Of a stretch of 64,000 nt of DNA, positions 10,395 through 22,189 are shown in pieces. The notes beneath the pieces are model-generated. The model ran no database searches. It was not told the origin of the DNA and saw only the letters and a list, made by a program, of their open reading frames with translations. This DNA comes from Hirsutella rhossiliensis (taxonomy: Eukaryota > Ascomycota > Sordariomycetes > Hypocreales > Ophiocordycipitaceae), in NCBI RefSeq assembly GCF_020360975.1, contig NW_025408668.1, positions 1,488,001-1,552,000 of the forward strand. The letters run 5' to 3'. Numbering within the stretch: the stretch's first letter is position 1; each line of letters begins with the position of its first letter. Both the position numbers and the translations under genes were made by a program.

Positions 10395-10445
10395 CTCCCT
10401 TTTTTTTATATATCATTACTCGCATACAGCCTCTAGGGCCATAGC
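10395..10445. other. Boundary between genic DNA and RIP-affected DNA
   Basis: CA and TG dinucleotides are common up to about 10,440 and almost vanish beyond about 10,500, with TA replacing them. The switch happens within about 100 bp. Confidence 0.75.
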
Positions 10446-12253
10446 GAGGCTAATAGGGGCCTTGGTTCCTATTAGCAGTCCTAGCTAGCTATAGAGCCCG
10501 GGGGCTTATAACTAATTAGGGAAAGGGTAGCTATAAAGGTAAAGATAAAGGAAAGATTAGTCTAGTTCCTCCCGCGCGGTGTTTATCCTACCTAAGGGCC
10601 CTAGGGCCCTTAGGTTACTCCTTTTTAAGCTACTTAGCTATTCCTATCTCTATTTTAGCTAAGAAGGTTAGAAGGGCTTCCCTTCCTTTCTTAGAGCTAT
10701 AGAGAAAAGGTAGGCTAAGAGCTTCTTTTTATCTCTTAGAGGCTTAATAAAGGACCTCTCTTTCCCTTCTATATTTTAAGTACTATAAGATAAGGTACCT
10801 AGCTATATACCTTCCTTAGCTATAGTATAGCTATCTTAGTCTACCTTATTAGTCCTTTTAAGGAAGGAAAATAATAAGCTAGCTTTAAAGAGGAGCTAGT
10901 AAAAAGCTAAGAGGGTTAGCTTAGGCTTCCTTATTAAGTCCTTTTTTAAGTTAAAGGCTAAGTAAGGGGTTATAGTAGCTTCTTAAAGCTATAGTAATAA
11001 GCTGTTTCTTTAATTGTATAATAATATTATTTATTAATAACTTCTTAGTAGTATAAAGTAATATTATTACTTATTATAACTTTAAAAATAGTATACTTTT
11101 TACTTTAGCTTATAATATTAAAAGATTTATTATTAATTAAATATAAAATATATTATTATACTAGACTTTAAAGCTTATAAATTGTTAGTAGCTAATAAGT
11201 TAGCTTACTAATTAAATCTATTAATAATATTTTTTATACTAACTTTTTAAAACTAAGCTTAAAATATAAAAAAAAGTATATACTTATAACCCTCTTAAAT
11301 AGCTTATTATTATTGCGAAGCGTAGCTTAATTTATATTCTTAGAGATATCCCTTAGTAAGAGGGACCTAGGAAGCTAAAAACATTTAGTATAGAAGAAGG
11401 AAGAAGGAGCTAAAAGGAGGTATAGAGAAGAGGGTAGGGGTATAAGGGGAAGTAGAAGTAGCGATAGCTTCCTATAGAGGTAGTAAGAGATAAGACGGAT
11501 ATAACGGCAACGGCTAGAAAAGAGGGGAAGAACTAGTAAAAAGCCTGGTAGTTAAGAGGATATTAATAGCTTCTTTAAGTAGGATCTTCTTTATTAATTA
11601 AGATGCTAGATAGGTATAAAGAGGGGCGTTAGATAAAGGAAAGAAGGAGAATTAAGGTAATATAATAATTACTCCCTTACTATAATTACTACCCTTATAA
11701 GAATTAAATATCTTTGCCCTGCCTATCCGACCCCTTACTTTTAATTTTACCTTTATATATTTTATATATACTTCTTATATCTCTCTTTATAAGAGTTATA
11801 AGCCTAGGAGGAATAGAATTCCTATACCTTCTAGCTACTATAAAAGGCACCTTTCTTATATCCCTTATAGCTTTCTTTTACCCCTCTTACTAAAAAAGCC
11901 GATTATTAACCGACTTTTCTATACCCTCTTATATAATAATATCGAAAAACGACTCTACTATCCCTACGGTTTATAAGACGATTCTTATAGAGCCCTAAGA
12001 TTAAGATAAGTAAGTAAAAGAGCTATAAGCTTATATAGATAGAACTATCTATAATTTAGTTTTCTTTAATAAGTAGGACCCTCTTAAGCCCCCTCTTTAT
12101 CTTAGGGCAACGGAATCTATAGAGGGAGCTTCCCTCTTCTTTAAGCTAACCTCTATATAGTAAAGAGCTTTTTCTACTACCTTAGGTAACTACGAGAGTT
12201 ACTATAAGGAGTACCTTTACGAGATAAAGCTACTAACTACTATACGTATAGCG

Positions 12254-12258
12254 ATAAT
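12254..12258. repeat. Target-site duplication of COP-E2, left copy
   Basis: ATAAT, repeated exactly at 12955-12959. Confidence 0.85.
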
Positions 12259-12954
12259 TTTAAGAAGGTATAAGTAATAAGCGTAGAGTCGGGTAATCGA
12301 TAACGTAAGCGGAAAGATCGGTCGAAGGAGTATAGGGTAGGATTTCGTCCGGAATTTATAACGAGCATATAAGGGGCTGAATAATATATTAAAAGAATAG
12401 CGTTATAAAGGATACTTATAAACTTACTTATTCTATCTACTACGCCTAGGGAAATCCTTCGTCTTTTATAGACCATTGCTCGCCTACTAGTAGACCAATT
12501 AGTTAGCTTTCTAGCATATTCTATAGTGCTTAAAAAGCTCTATCTATAGCATGTCTTCCTAACTTAGTAGATGGTCTAATTGTAACGTGATGGTTAATAT
12601 AAGACTATAGGTTCTAGTATAAGTAGTAGATTTAACTAGAATGTTCTATGCCCTACCTATTCTCGTATCGCGGATATTTTCGGAACCGCTAGGCCAAAAT
12701 ACGCAATAGGGTATCCGTTCTGCTTATAATTGACTTATGCATTTTATGTATATTTTATTTTATTAGGATAGGCTTATCTTAACCCGCTTTTCCTAAAGGA
12801 AGGTATAGATATCTAGTAGAGGTCTTTATCTTTAAGGGTTATTCCCTTAGACTATATTATAGAGCCTCTTTTTACTAGCTTATTTTATAGAGCCTCCCTA
12901 TGCCTATTATTTCTTTATAATAGTAAAATAGGAATATAAGGGTATATTCTTATA
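12259..12954 (-). mobile_element. COP-E2: solo Copia LTR
   Basis: 696 bp, the reverse complement of, and the same length as, both COP-E1 LTRs (41,378-42,073 and 54,698-55,393). It is bounded by ATAAT on both sides. With one LTR and a perfect target duplication, the simplest reading is LTR-LTR recombination that removed the internal part. Many CA/TG dinucleotides remain in its centre (about 12,470-12,760), unlike its surroundings. Confidence 0.88.
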
Positions 12955-14309
12955 ATAATAGAATCCGTTAATACTATAAAGCTAATCTCTCTTTATAAAA
13001 AAGAGACTCCTAGGTAGTAGCTTTTAAAGCTTAAGACCTTAATAGCTCCCTTAAGGGGCTATATAACTATCTATATTAGAAAGACCTATATAGTATACCT
13101 AGGAGCCTTTTTTACTAGGAATCTACTAGCTTTTTTATAGCTAGCTAAGTAAGAAGAAATCCTTAAGGAAGCTAACTAATCCTCCTTAATAGAAGCTCTT
13201 TCTAGCTAGTAGCTATAGGATATATCTCTGCTAATAAAGCTTATTAGTAATAGTTACTTAACTATTTTTCGAGAAGCTAGCTAGGAACTAAATAAAGAGG
13301 CTACTAGAGTATAATAATAAGTAGTCTTATTCCTTCGTAGCTAGTATTTAACCTAGACGGCTCGACCTACTACCCTTATAGCTGCTATAGCCCCTACTAC
13401 TACGGCCCTTGCTGCTACTATAGCTGCCCCTTTAGCTCCTCTTCCGTTAAGAGCCTTAACGCTGTCTTTAACTATAGCTGCTGCCCCGGCCCCGGCTATA
13501 TCTATTACTCTAGGCCCGGCCCCGGCCCCGTTAGTCTATCCGGCCTAACTAGTCCCTTAATAGACCTTTTAGTCCGTTAGTTAAAAAATTAAGGAACTAG
13601 TCGAAATCGAACCTTATAATTAAAATTAATAATAAGGTATAAAAAGGGGGGGTTTTTAAGTAGACCTTCTAAACTAGGACGAGGATTCCTTAAAGAAATA
13701 AAAGATTAAACGAAACGGCTGCCTAGCCTATAAATCCCTAGGCTATAAGTTATTATAATACTAATAGGTCTTTAAGAAAAACTAACTTAAAGGATTTAAC
13801 CCTTTAAAGAGGCTATAAGAAATAATATAATAGTCTCTTAAGGAGGACCCCTTATTATAGAAGAAGATAGATAAGATTTAGGTTACTAAGAAATAGTAAC
13901 TAACGCCGCTACCTTTATTTAAGCTATAAGTTTAAGGAAAAATCGTTAGTATAATAAATCTAGCCTTTATCTTCCCTATAGATTAGTAAGACTACCTATT
14001 AAAACCCTTTAACTATCCCTTATAAAAATTAGCTATCCTTAACTCTAGTACTTTCCTTAATATCTATAATACCCTTTTATAATTCCGGTCCTTTAAGAAG
14101 GTATAGAGGGAATACCTTATTACTAGGGAATTAACCGTATAAATAGAGGGATATAGAAGGGTGAATTTTACGATAAAATTACTTTATAGGTCTATATAAA
14201 TTCTTTAATAAAAAAGGGTAGTATTTTACCCTTAATCTTTAACGAGCTTAATTTCCTTCTACCTTCTTTAAAAGGAAGGAATCTTTTAAGATATAACGTC
14301 TAAGCCTAT

Positions 14310-14314
14310 AAGAC
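14310..14314. repeat. Target-site duplication of GYP-B1, left copy
   Basis: AAGAC, repeated exactly at 57851-57855. Confidence 0.85.
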
Positions 14315-14439
14315 TATTATAAAGTAGGTAGAAGCGTATATATAGGTACCGTCTATAAGATAATATTAATAAGCTATATAGAGCTCTTTTATACGCGGCT
14401 AGCCCGCCCCTATATATATAGGATCCGGCCCTTTATATA
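14315..14439 (-). repeat. GYP-B1 3' LTR, first part
   Basis: 125 bp aligning with the inner half of the 57,665-57,850 LTR. Together with 21,308-21,368 (61 bp) it makes exactly 186 bp once the duplicated ATATA is counted once. Confidence 0.88.
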
Positions 14440-14696
14440 TATTATAGGCTACGCCCGTAAAAGGCTAAGGTTATACTATAGCGACCGCACCGAAGTCGGG
14501 CCGAAGTAGACCCACGCATAGGCAGAGCTCGACCCGAACTTAGGCCGAATAGCACCTAAACACGGGTCGAGCTAGGGACTAGGGAAGACGGATAACTATC
14601 GCGACTAGGATAGAGTTTTCCTCCTTTCTCCTTAGCTTTAGATAAATAATTATTCGGCCCTATACTACTATACTAAGTATACGCCGGCCCCTAATA
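14440..14696 (+). repeat. GYP-C 5' LTR
   Basis: 257 bp, aligned end to end with 21,046-21,302; the differences noticed are mostly transitions. It is less mutated than the 3' copy (it keeps CGCACCGAAGTCGGGCC where the 3' copy has CGTACTAAAGTTAGGCT). Confidence 0.9.
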
Positions 14697-14949
14697 TATC
14701 TAAAGCTCCTTTTAAATAAGGCTATAAAGCCTAGAGAGAGATCGGACTAAAAGGATATAATATAGATATTCCGACGACCTAGAGGAGGGAGAATAGGCCT
14801 AAGGACGGTAGGGAGTAGTAACGGGAGGGCTAGACGCCCGGCTAACGATAGAGCAAGCAATACTCTCGCTATAGGTAGGAGAGGTAGAGATAAAGCATTA
14901 GGTAATATAGAGCTAACTATAGATATAGGAACTAATTAGCTAGATTAAG

Positions 14950-17900
14950 AGGATATACTAAAGGATAGATAAACCGATATAGACGGGTATATAGGAGGGG
15001 GCTAGGGGCGGAGTAGGTAGTTTAATGCCGCCCTTAGGAGCGACGGGGGGGGCAGCGACGCTTACGACCGAGGGGGAAGTAGTAAGGAAAAACAGCTATA
15101 GGAAGCCTCTCTTAAGCCTAAGAAAATTTAATAGATAATAATAGCACTATACCCTATAAGTATAATATATATAAGAGAAGTATAAGATTAAAGAAGAATT
15201 CTTCTTAAGCTTAAGGGAAATCTTTTACCTTATTTATAACTACTTAAACGCTAGGCTATAATAAACGGTCGTTATATACTACGGAATAAAGGTAAAGAGG
15301 GGCTATAATTAAAAGGAATTCCTAAAGTACCTTAACTCGATCTACCTTAATATAGATATCTAGTTACGCGTAGCGGCGGCGATCTAGATAATAAAATAAA
15401 GGGAAAGTTAAACGTTTATAGCGTTCCTCCTAAAGTTCGAGTAGAGACTCTTTAAGGCCGGGGGCGGGTCCTAGCTATACGACGTTTAGATCGTTTTCTT
15501 AAAAGGGGCTCTAGGAACCTAGCTCTATAAGGCGTTAGCTATAGTCGACCTCCTTATATTAAGCTTCGCCGCCTATATTAATCGGGTAGCGTAAATAGCG
15601 GCTAAGCTAAAGAGGGTCTAGTAAATAAGATAACCCCCCTTAAACTAAAGGAGACTAGCGGATATATACCCCTAGGAAAGGAAGGATAAAGATAGGGATA
15701 CCTTAATAATTAGTATTAACGCCTTAAATAGATAAAAGGAAGGGTAGAGCTAGCCGGAGAACCGGACGTACTTTAACTATAGAGTTAGAGGATATATCGC
15801 GCTTTATTATAAGAAGAGGAGATAGGAACCCTAGAAGGCGGGCGTAATAAAGGAAGAGAGGGACGCTAAGGATAATAATAACTTAGAAAAAGGGGAACCC
15901 TAGCGTAAAGTTAGGCGCTAAGGGTAAAAGAAAAATAGTAAGAAGCTTAGAAGTTAATAAGGGACTATCTTATACTAGGCCTAGTAACGCTAAGGGTAAG
16001 TATTAATAGGAAAAAGGGACTTAACGCGCTCGTAGATACCGGCTATAATTACTATACTATAGTAAGCGAGAGGGTAGTAAAGAAGCTATAGATGCCTCTC
16101 GTAGATAAAAAGAGAAGATAACTAAGGCCGTTCTTAAAAGATACTCTAGCCCTATAGACGAAAGGAATTATAGTATTTAAGATAGATATTAACGGCTATA
16201 TAAAGTAGACCTTTATATACGTAGTCCCTAGGCTAAGCTACGATATATTCTTAGGAAGGCTATAAATAAAGAAGAACTAAGTAATATATAACGTAGCGGG
16301 GGATCGGATTTAGTATAGTAAAGCTAAGATCTAAATTAGCTTATAAGGATCGGAAGTAGTAAGGAGGGTAGAATAGATCTAAGGGGCAAAGATCGTTAGC
16401 GCGGTAGTATTTATAGCGGAATATCGGAGGGAGAGGGCGGTAAGGGATAATAAGGGAAGGCGGAGGATAGTCGATATCTAAGCGATTATAATAAAGGATA
16501 TAGAGAGAGTACTCTAGCTAAAGATAGCGGTAGACTTAGCGGACTATATCTTAAAGTAGGCGCTAGATATATACCTAGACCTCTTTATACCGGAGAAGGC
16601 TTTAGAGATACCCCTACGTAGGCTAAGGGTAGACTACGAGATTAACCTAATATTAGATAAAGATAAGGTAAAGCCCCCCCTATTATAGGGACCCCTCTAT
16701 AATATATCGAGGGAGGAACTCTTAGTACTAAGGAAGACCTTAAGCGAGCTAATAGAGGTAAACCTAATCCGCCTAAGTAGCTTCTCGGCCGCGGCCCTAG
16801 TACTCTTTACCTAAAAGTTAAACGGTCGCTTATAATTTTACTATAACTACCAGGCCCTAAACACGATTATAAAGAGGAATAGGTACGCGCTACCTTTAAT
16901 TATAGAGATACTATAGATACTTATAAAAGTAAAGTAGTTTATAAAGCTCGACGTTATAGCGGCGTTCTATAAGATCTAGATAGTAAAGGGCTATAAGTTT
17001 AAGATAGCCTTTTAGATAAGGTTCGGATTATTTAAGTAGTAGGTATACTTATTTAGCTTAATAAGGACGCCGGCTACCTTCTAATAATATATTAATAAGG
17101 TACTAAGGGAGTACCTATATAAGTTTATTACGGCGTATATAAATAACGTCTTAATCTACTTATTAAGGTCTCTCTAAGACTACTAAGAGAAGGTAGTAAA
17201 GGTACTCTAGAAGCTATAAAAGGCGGGCCTAATATTAAACCTAAGGAAGTACGACTTCGCTATAAAGGAGGTTAAGTACCTAGGCTTTATTATATAGGTA
17301 GGGGGTAAGGTTCGATATAACCTAGAGAAGATCTAGGTAATATAGATATAGCGGGCACCCTAAAATATAAGAGGAGTCTAGAGCTTCCTTAGCTTCGCGA
17401 ACTACTACCAGGCCTTTATACTACTCTATATAAAGGCATTAGTATACTTAGACGGCCTTTATAAGAAGGGCGCGATCTTTAAGTAAATAGATAAGTACTA
17501 AGTAGCGTTTAAGTTTATTTAAAATGCCTTTTATAACGCCTTAGTACTATAACTCTATAACCTAGAGAGAGAAATATACTTAGAGGCGGACTATTTTAGA
17601 TACGCGATAAGGGGGGCGCTAACGTAAGTAGGGCTAGATAGTATATAATACTTAGTAGGATTCTTCTTAAAGAGACTAAACCTAGTAGAGTATAATTACC
17701 TAATCTATAATAAGGAGATACTTATAATTATATAGTGCTTAGACTTCTAGGGAGTAGAACTCTAGAACGTACCTACCTTTATAGTACTAACCGACTACGA
17801 TAACCTAAGGTACTTTATAATAAAAAAGAAGTTAAATAAGAGATAAAGCTAATAAGCGATAGAGCTTATATCCTATAACTTTATACTAGAGTTCTAGCTA

Positions 17901-19780
17901 AGGAGGCTAGTAGCGGTGCCTAACGCGCTATCCCGCTAAGAGTAAGATCGGCCGGTAGGCGAAATAGATAAAAAGGAGATAGGGCGGGTAGTCTAGATAA
18001 TTCCGGAGACTATATACCCGCGGGGCCGCTTAGTCCCCGCCGGGGGCCGATACGCCGACTTACTAAGACGCTTAGCTTAAGATAGGGCGGTAGTAGCGGC
18101 GCTATAGGTAGGTAGAGGAAGGGTAGGCGCGATAGCGTGTGTCGGCGGAGTAGGGGGGCCTATTAAACGACTTAAGGAGGAGGCGAATAAGGGCGATAAC
18201 TAACTAGAACTCGACCTAAACTTAGGCTAAAATATACCCTAGGAATAGGCTAACCTTATACCGGTATTCGATAACTAAGAGCTATAAAAGAAATAAATAA
18301 AAGCGTTAAGGAAAGATAAGGAATACTAAGTAGTATTTTAAGTAGTATATAAAGGGGAGAGATCGCTAGTACTAAAATAGTAACTAAAGGTATAGCTAAG
18401 TAAATATACGATTAACGTTAGGAGATAGTTATACTTTTAAGAGAGGCTATAGGTACTAGGGAAACTAAAGTACGATAAAGGAGAGGGGGCTAAGGAATAA
18501 GATATACTTTAGGTATAGATAGCCTAATAAACGCACGATTTAATAATAGTAGGATACCTAGGGAGAGAGGGGACCCTAGTAATACTAGCCTAAGAATTCT
18601 TCTAGCCTAGCTAGTCGGCGACGGTAAGGCGGCTCGTCGCGAACTATAGACTATATAGGAAGGGGTATATATAAAGGTAACTTTAAAAGGGACTCCTAAA
18701 GCCCTTATTACCGCTATCCTAACTATTCGTATACCTATTAATAGACTTTATAGTCGAACTACCGCTAACTAAGATAAAAAGCGCAAAGTACCTTTAAGTA
18801 ATTATAGACCGGCTAATAAAGGTAGTAATACTTAAAGCGATACCGATAATAGGGGCAGTAGTATACGTAACGAGGTTCCTCTAAGCTTACTTTTACTTTT
18901 ATAAGATACTAAGGTCGATTATATTAAATAAAGGGACTAACTAAATAGGAAGCTTTTAAGGGGAGTTCTATAGATAAATAGGAGTATAGAGGAAGTTAAG
19001 TTTAGTATACTACCTATAAACGGATAAGTCGACTAAGCGCGCGAACTAAGAAGTATAGGCGTACCTTTAAGCGTATATCTACTATAGCTAGGACGACTAA
19101 GGAGCATAGCTACTATATATATAAGCTATACTAAATAACCGCGTAGCGTTAATAATAGGCGTAAGCCTATTCTTTATAATATATAAATATAATATTAAGC
19201 CGGTTTAAATAGCGAGGGAGGAGGGGCCGCTAGCGCTAGAAGTAAGGGGGGCAAGGGAGCTCGCTTAAAGGATAAGAGAGGTAACTAACTTCCTATAAAC
19301 TACTATTATCGCGGCGTAAGTAAGATAAAAAGAGATAGCGAACTAAAGGAAAGCCCTAGTAAAGAGGTTTAAAGTAGGCGATAAGGTATAGGTAGATATA
19401 GCTAAATATATAACTAACCGGCTATATAAGAAGCTCGACTAGCTATACTAAAAGTATACTATAATAAAGGTAGTAAGCTTATATATAGTAGAGCTCGATA
19501 TATTAAGGAGGGTATATAAGAGGCTTTATATAGAATTTCTCCGCTAAGTAGTAGAGAACTTACTACCTAAATAGGTAGTCGATAACTATTAACCGCTACT
19601 AGTAATTAAGGAGGACGATAAGCCTAAGTATATCGTTAAAGAGATCTAGTAAGCATAGTAGAAGTAGAGGGGGAGGGGCAGATAGCGATAGGTACTTATA
19701 AAATAATAAGGGTATATAAACCTATTATAGTACCCGCTAGATAACTTTTAAGAGATAGAAGCCTTAAAGGGATTCGAGAG
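14950..19780 (+). pseudogene. GYP-C gag-pol, RIP-inactivated
   Basis: Frames are broken only by TAG/TAA codons explicable as former CAG, CAA or TGG. Gag ends in a zinc knuckle at about 15,768-15,810 reading YFNYRVRGYIALYY, where a CCHC motif is expected. The protease keeps VDTG (DTG at 16,035-16,043). RT runs about 16,680-17,330, and its catalytic box at 17,136-17,147 reads YINN instead of YxDD, both Asp lost. RNase H about 17,460-17,950; integrase about 18,640-19,300, with YLQTDKSTKRANQ near the expected third catalytic residue; a chromodomain-like segment about 19,590-19,680 (PKYIVKEIQ). The domain order marks Ty3/Gypsy. The element could not be autonomous now. Confidence 0.82.
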
Positions 19781-21023
19781 ATAGTAGAGAAATATAAGGG
19801 AGAATAATAAAGGAGGGGTAAGAGAAAGGGATAAAGAGGAGGGCGGAAGATAAGGAAAGGGAAATAAAGGATAGAAGGGGGAGAAAAAGAAAGAGGTAGG
19901 AGATAAGGGACGCTTATTAAAGAATAAGGAAAAAATAAAAAAGAACTATAGTACTAAAGGGAAACAATAGAAGATAGATAAGGGATAGATATAAGATAGA
20001 TAGCGATAGAGGATAGATAAAGATAAGGATAAGGGTAAGATATAATAAGATAAGATATAGTTATAGTAAGATATACTAAGGATACCGACTTAATTTTAAC
20101 CGACTATAAACGCCCTTTAACTACCGCTTAATTACTCTAAGATATTAAGGTACGTCTAAGCCTAGCGCGTAGATATAGCGGCGCGGGTAAGCTTAGTATA
20201 CTAAAATAATAGTTAAAGATAAATAGTAAGATAAGGTTAAAGGAGGAAGGAAGTATATATATAAAGGTCGCTTTAATAGTCGTCGAACGTCTTTTAAGAT
20301 ATATAGTCCTAGAAGGCGTTAATAGCAGCGATCGTATCCCCGGTATACTACTATTATATTAGCGTCCTATTAAATAAAGTTAAGGGGAAGTAATAAACGG
20401 GAAAGTAGCGTAATCTAGCGTAGGTATAGGCAAAGTAGTTATAAGCACGCGGCGACGCCTAATTCTAGTAGGTACTATACTATATCTTAACGCTTAGCGA
20501 CGTTATTCGGCCTATATAAGCGAGATAGGGTAGCCGCCGTATAGTAGTACTATAAGTCGCGCTACGCTTACTAAGAGATATAGGCGGACGCGTCGACTAG
20601 CGTAAAGGCAGTAGAGTATAGTCCCCCGGCGTGCTAGGAGGCGGGGTGCCGCTACGCGGAGCAGAGAAGCCGGCGGGCGTACGAGGGCCCGTAGTAGTTA
20701 TAATATAGCGCGGCGCGGTAATAGAAGTTAGGTAGAGTAAGAGCGCGCGCGCGGAAGGAGTAAAGCTTAAAGGAGGAAAAAGAAAGAAAGAGAAAGAAGG
20801 GATAAAAGAGGGGTATTTATATATAGCGGGGCATAGGTATAGTTAGTAAGGTATAGGGGTATATACGCGGAGGAGGGAAGGAGAGAGCGGAATAGGCGTA
20901 TAAAAGGGCGGGGCATAGAGGGATAGGGCGAGCGTAAGGCGAAAGGAAGCGACCGCGCGCGCTAAGAAAAAGGGGATAGCGATAACGGAAAGGCGGTAAG
21001 AGAGGAATAGGAGCACTATTAAT
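19780..21023. other. GYP-C post-pol region, unassigned
   Basis: About 1.25 kb between the chromodomain-like segment and the polypurine tract. The first part is purine-rich. 20,330-20,770 is GC-rich with many CpG and a few surviving TG/CA. Rather open frames exist on both strands, with stops mostly of the RIP type. Retroelements usually have only a short 3' UTR here, so an extra gene on either strand is possible but not shown. Confidence 0.4.
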
Positions 21024-21045
21024 AAGAGGGGGAGAGCGGGGGTAG

Positions 21046-21302
21046 TATTACGAGCTATGCTTATAGAAGGCTAAGGTTATACTATAGCGACCGTACTAAA
21101 GTTAGGCTAAAGTAAACCTATATATAGGTAGAGCTCGACCTAAACTTAGGCTAAATAGTACCTAAATATAGGTTAAGCTAAGGACTAAGGAAGATAAATA
21201 ACTATCGCGACTAAGATAGAGTTTTCCTCCTTTCTCCTTAGCTTTAGATAAATAATTATTCGGCCCTATACTACTATACTAAGTATATACCGGCCCTTAA
21301 TA
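21046..21302 (+). repeat. GYP-C 3' LTR
   Basis: 257 bp, ends GGCCCTTAATA before the ATATA duplication. More RIP transitions than the 5' copy. Confidence 0.9.
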
Positions 21303-21368
21303 ATATATAACTATATAGCTTAGGCTATAGCCTAAGCCTATTACCTATAATAGTTAAAGACTTTTATA
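21303..21368 (-). repeat. GYP-B1 3' LTR, second part
   Basis: Begins with the GYP-C TSD (21,303-21,307) and continues the interrupted LTR to its terminal TATAAAAGTC (reverse strand) at 21,368. Contains the perfect 18-bp palindrome CTTAGGCTATAGCCTAAG at 21,319-21,336. The polypurine tract of GYP-B1 lies outside it at about 21,371-21,385. Confidence 0.88.
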
Positions 21369-21463
21369 TAATACCCTTCCTTTAGCGCGGCGTAGGGCTG
21401 CCTTATTAACGGCTCCTATATAATTAAGCTCGTACTACTAGCTCTTTCTTACCCTTTCCCGTT

Positions 21464-21468
21464 AATCG
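21464..21468. repeat. Target-site duplication of GYP-D1, left copy
   Basis: AATCG, repeated exactly at 37126-37130. Confidence 0.88.
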
Positions 21469-21954
21469 TATAACGACTAGTATTATTCTTAAGGGATAAA
21501 CCTATTAAAGGGTTTATATTAGTAAATATAATAGGGTATAGTCTAAGTAATAATAAGTATACTATATTAATAATAAGTTAGAGGTTATAGACTATAGACT
21601 ATAACTAGGTAATTAAGTAATCGGAATTAAAAATAAGATTATAATAAAGATTATAATAATTATAATATATTAAAAGCTATTAAGCTATTTATTGAAAGGA
21701 GTATTCCGTTCTTTCCTTATATATTTTAAGAGCTTCCTTAGATCGCTAAGAGTACTAGGTAATCTTATAGCCTAGGAGCGCTAGAGCGCTAAAGCGATCC
21801 TACGATCTTAGCTATAAAGCGTTAAAGCGCTAAAGTAACCTATCGCTCTAAACTTAATTAGCCCGTTAGTTTATTTAATATTCCTTGCTCCCTATATTAC
21901 GTATCCTCGTAATATATACTAGTCCCCGCGGTTCGCTAAACTATAGTCGTAATA
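21469..21954 (-). repeat. GYP-D1 3' LTR
   Basis: 486 bp. Contains repeated AGCGCTAAAGCG-like units at about 21,776-21,836, in its U3 part. Its inner boundary is followed by the polypurine tract. Confidence 0.9.
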
Positions 21955-22189
21955 AGATACCTCCTTTCCTTTTAGTTTTACCCTTAAGACCTACTACCTT
22001 AGCCGCCGTATATAAATATACCCTTATTACGTTATATATAAGTATATCGTTCCTTATTCCTTTATCCTTTTAGGATATACTACTAATAGTATATTTAGTT
22101 ATATTTAAAAATCCCGTTCTCGTAATTCTAATAAATCGCGTTAATAATTAAAGCTAGTATCTTAGACCGAGATCTATAGTATTAAAATT

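Larger units (their letters stand above)
10440..14314 (+). mobile_element. COP-A left arm (outermost Ty1/Copia)
   Basis: The left part of a RIP-mutated Copia that continues at 57,856. Its 5' end is not located, because the 3' LTR lies outside the window or was lost. Gag-like sequence runs about 12,960-13,350, followed by a Pro/Ala-rich linker (13,370-13,560), a zinc-knuckle-like CLAY...LGY motif (about 13,718) and the retropepsin site at about 14,037, where LNSST stands in place of the family LDSG. The order gag-protease-integrase-RT, completed on the right arm, identifies Copia. It is interrupted by COP-E2 (12,259-12,954) and, after the protease, by GYP-B1. The stretch 10,440-11,400 has no recognisable coding; 10,990-11,330 is the most AT-rich part and could be LTR, UTR or another element. 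Confidence 0.6.
14440..21302 (+). mobile_element. GYP-C: Gypsy chromovirus in the GYP-B1 LTR
   Basis: 6,863 bp with two 257-bp LTRs and TSD ATATA (14,435-14,439 and 21,303-21,307). The empty site is visible in the intact GYP-B LTRs. The LTR opens TATTACGAG, like the GYP-D LTRs, consistent with TGTTACGA before RIP. The polypurine tract lies at about 21,024-21,045, right before the 3' LTR. The internal region carries gag, protease, RT, RNase H, integrase and a chromodomain-like end, then about 1.25 kb without assignment. Confidence 0.9.

Noticed and set aside
10990..11330. Miniature inverted-repeat element in the most AT-rich part of COP-A
   Set aside because: I found no terminal inverted repeats or target duplication that I could defend.
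12240..12476. Short minus-strand open frame
   Set aside because: Falls in the COP-E2 LTR; no ATG-based coding sense.
21885..22073. Short + strand open frame
   Set aside because: Straddles the GYP-D1 LTR end and the polypurine tract, upstream of the antisense gene and in a different place from its zinc cluster.
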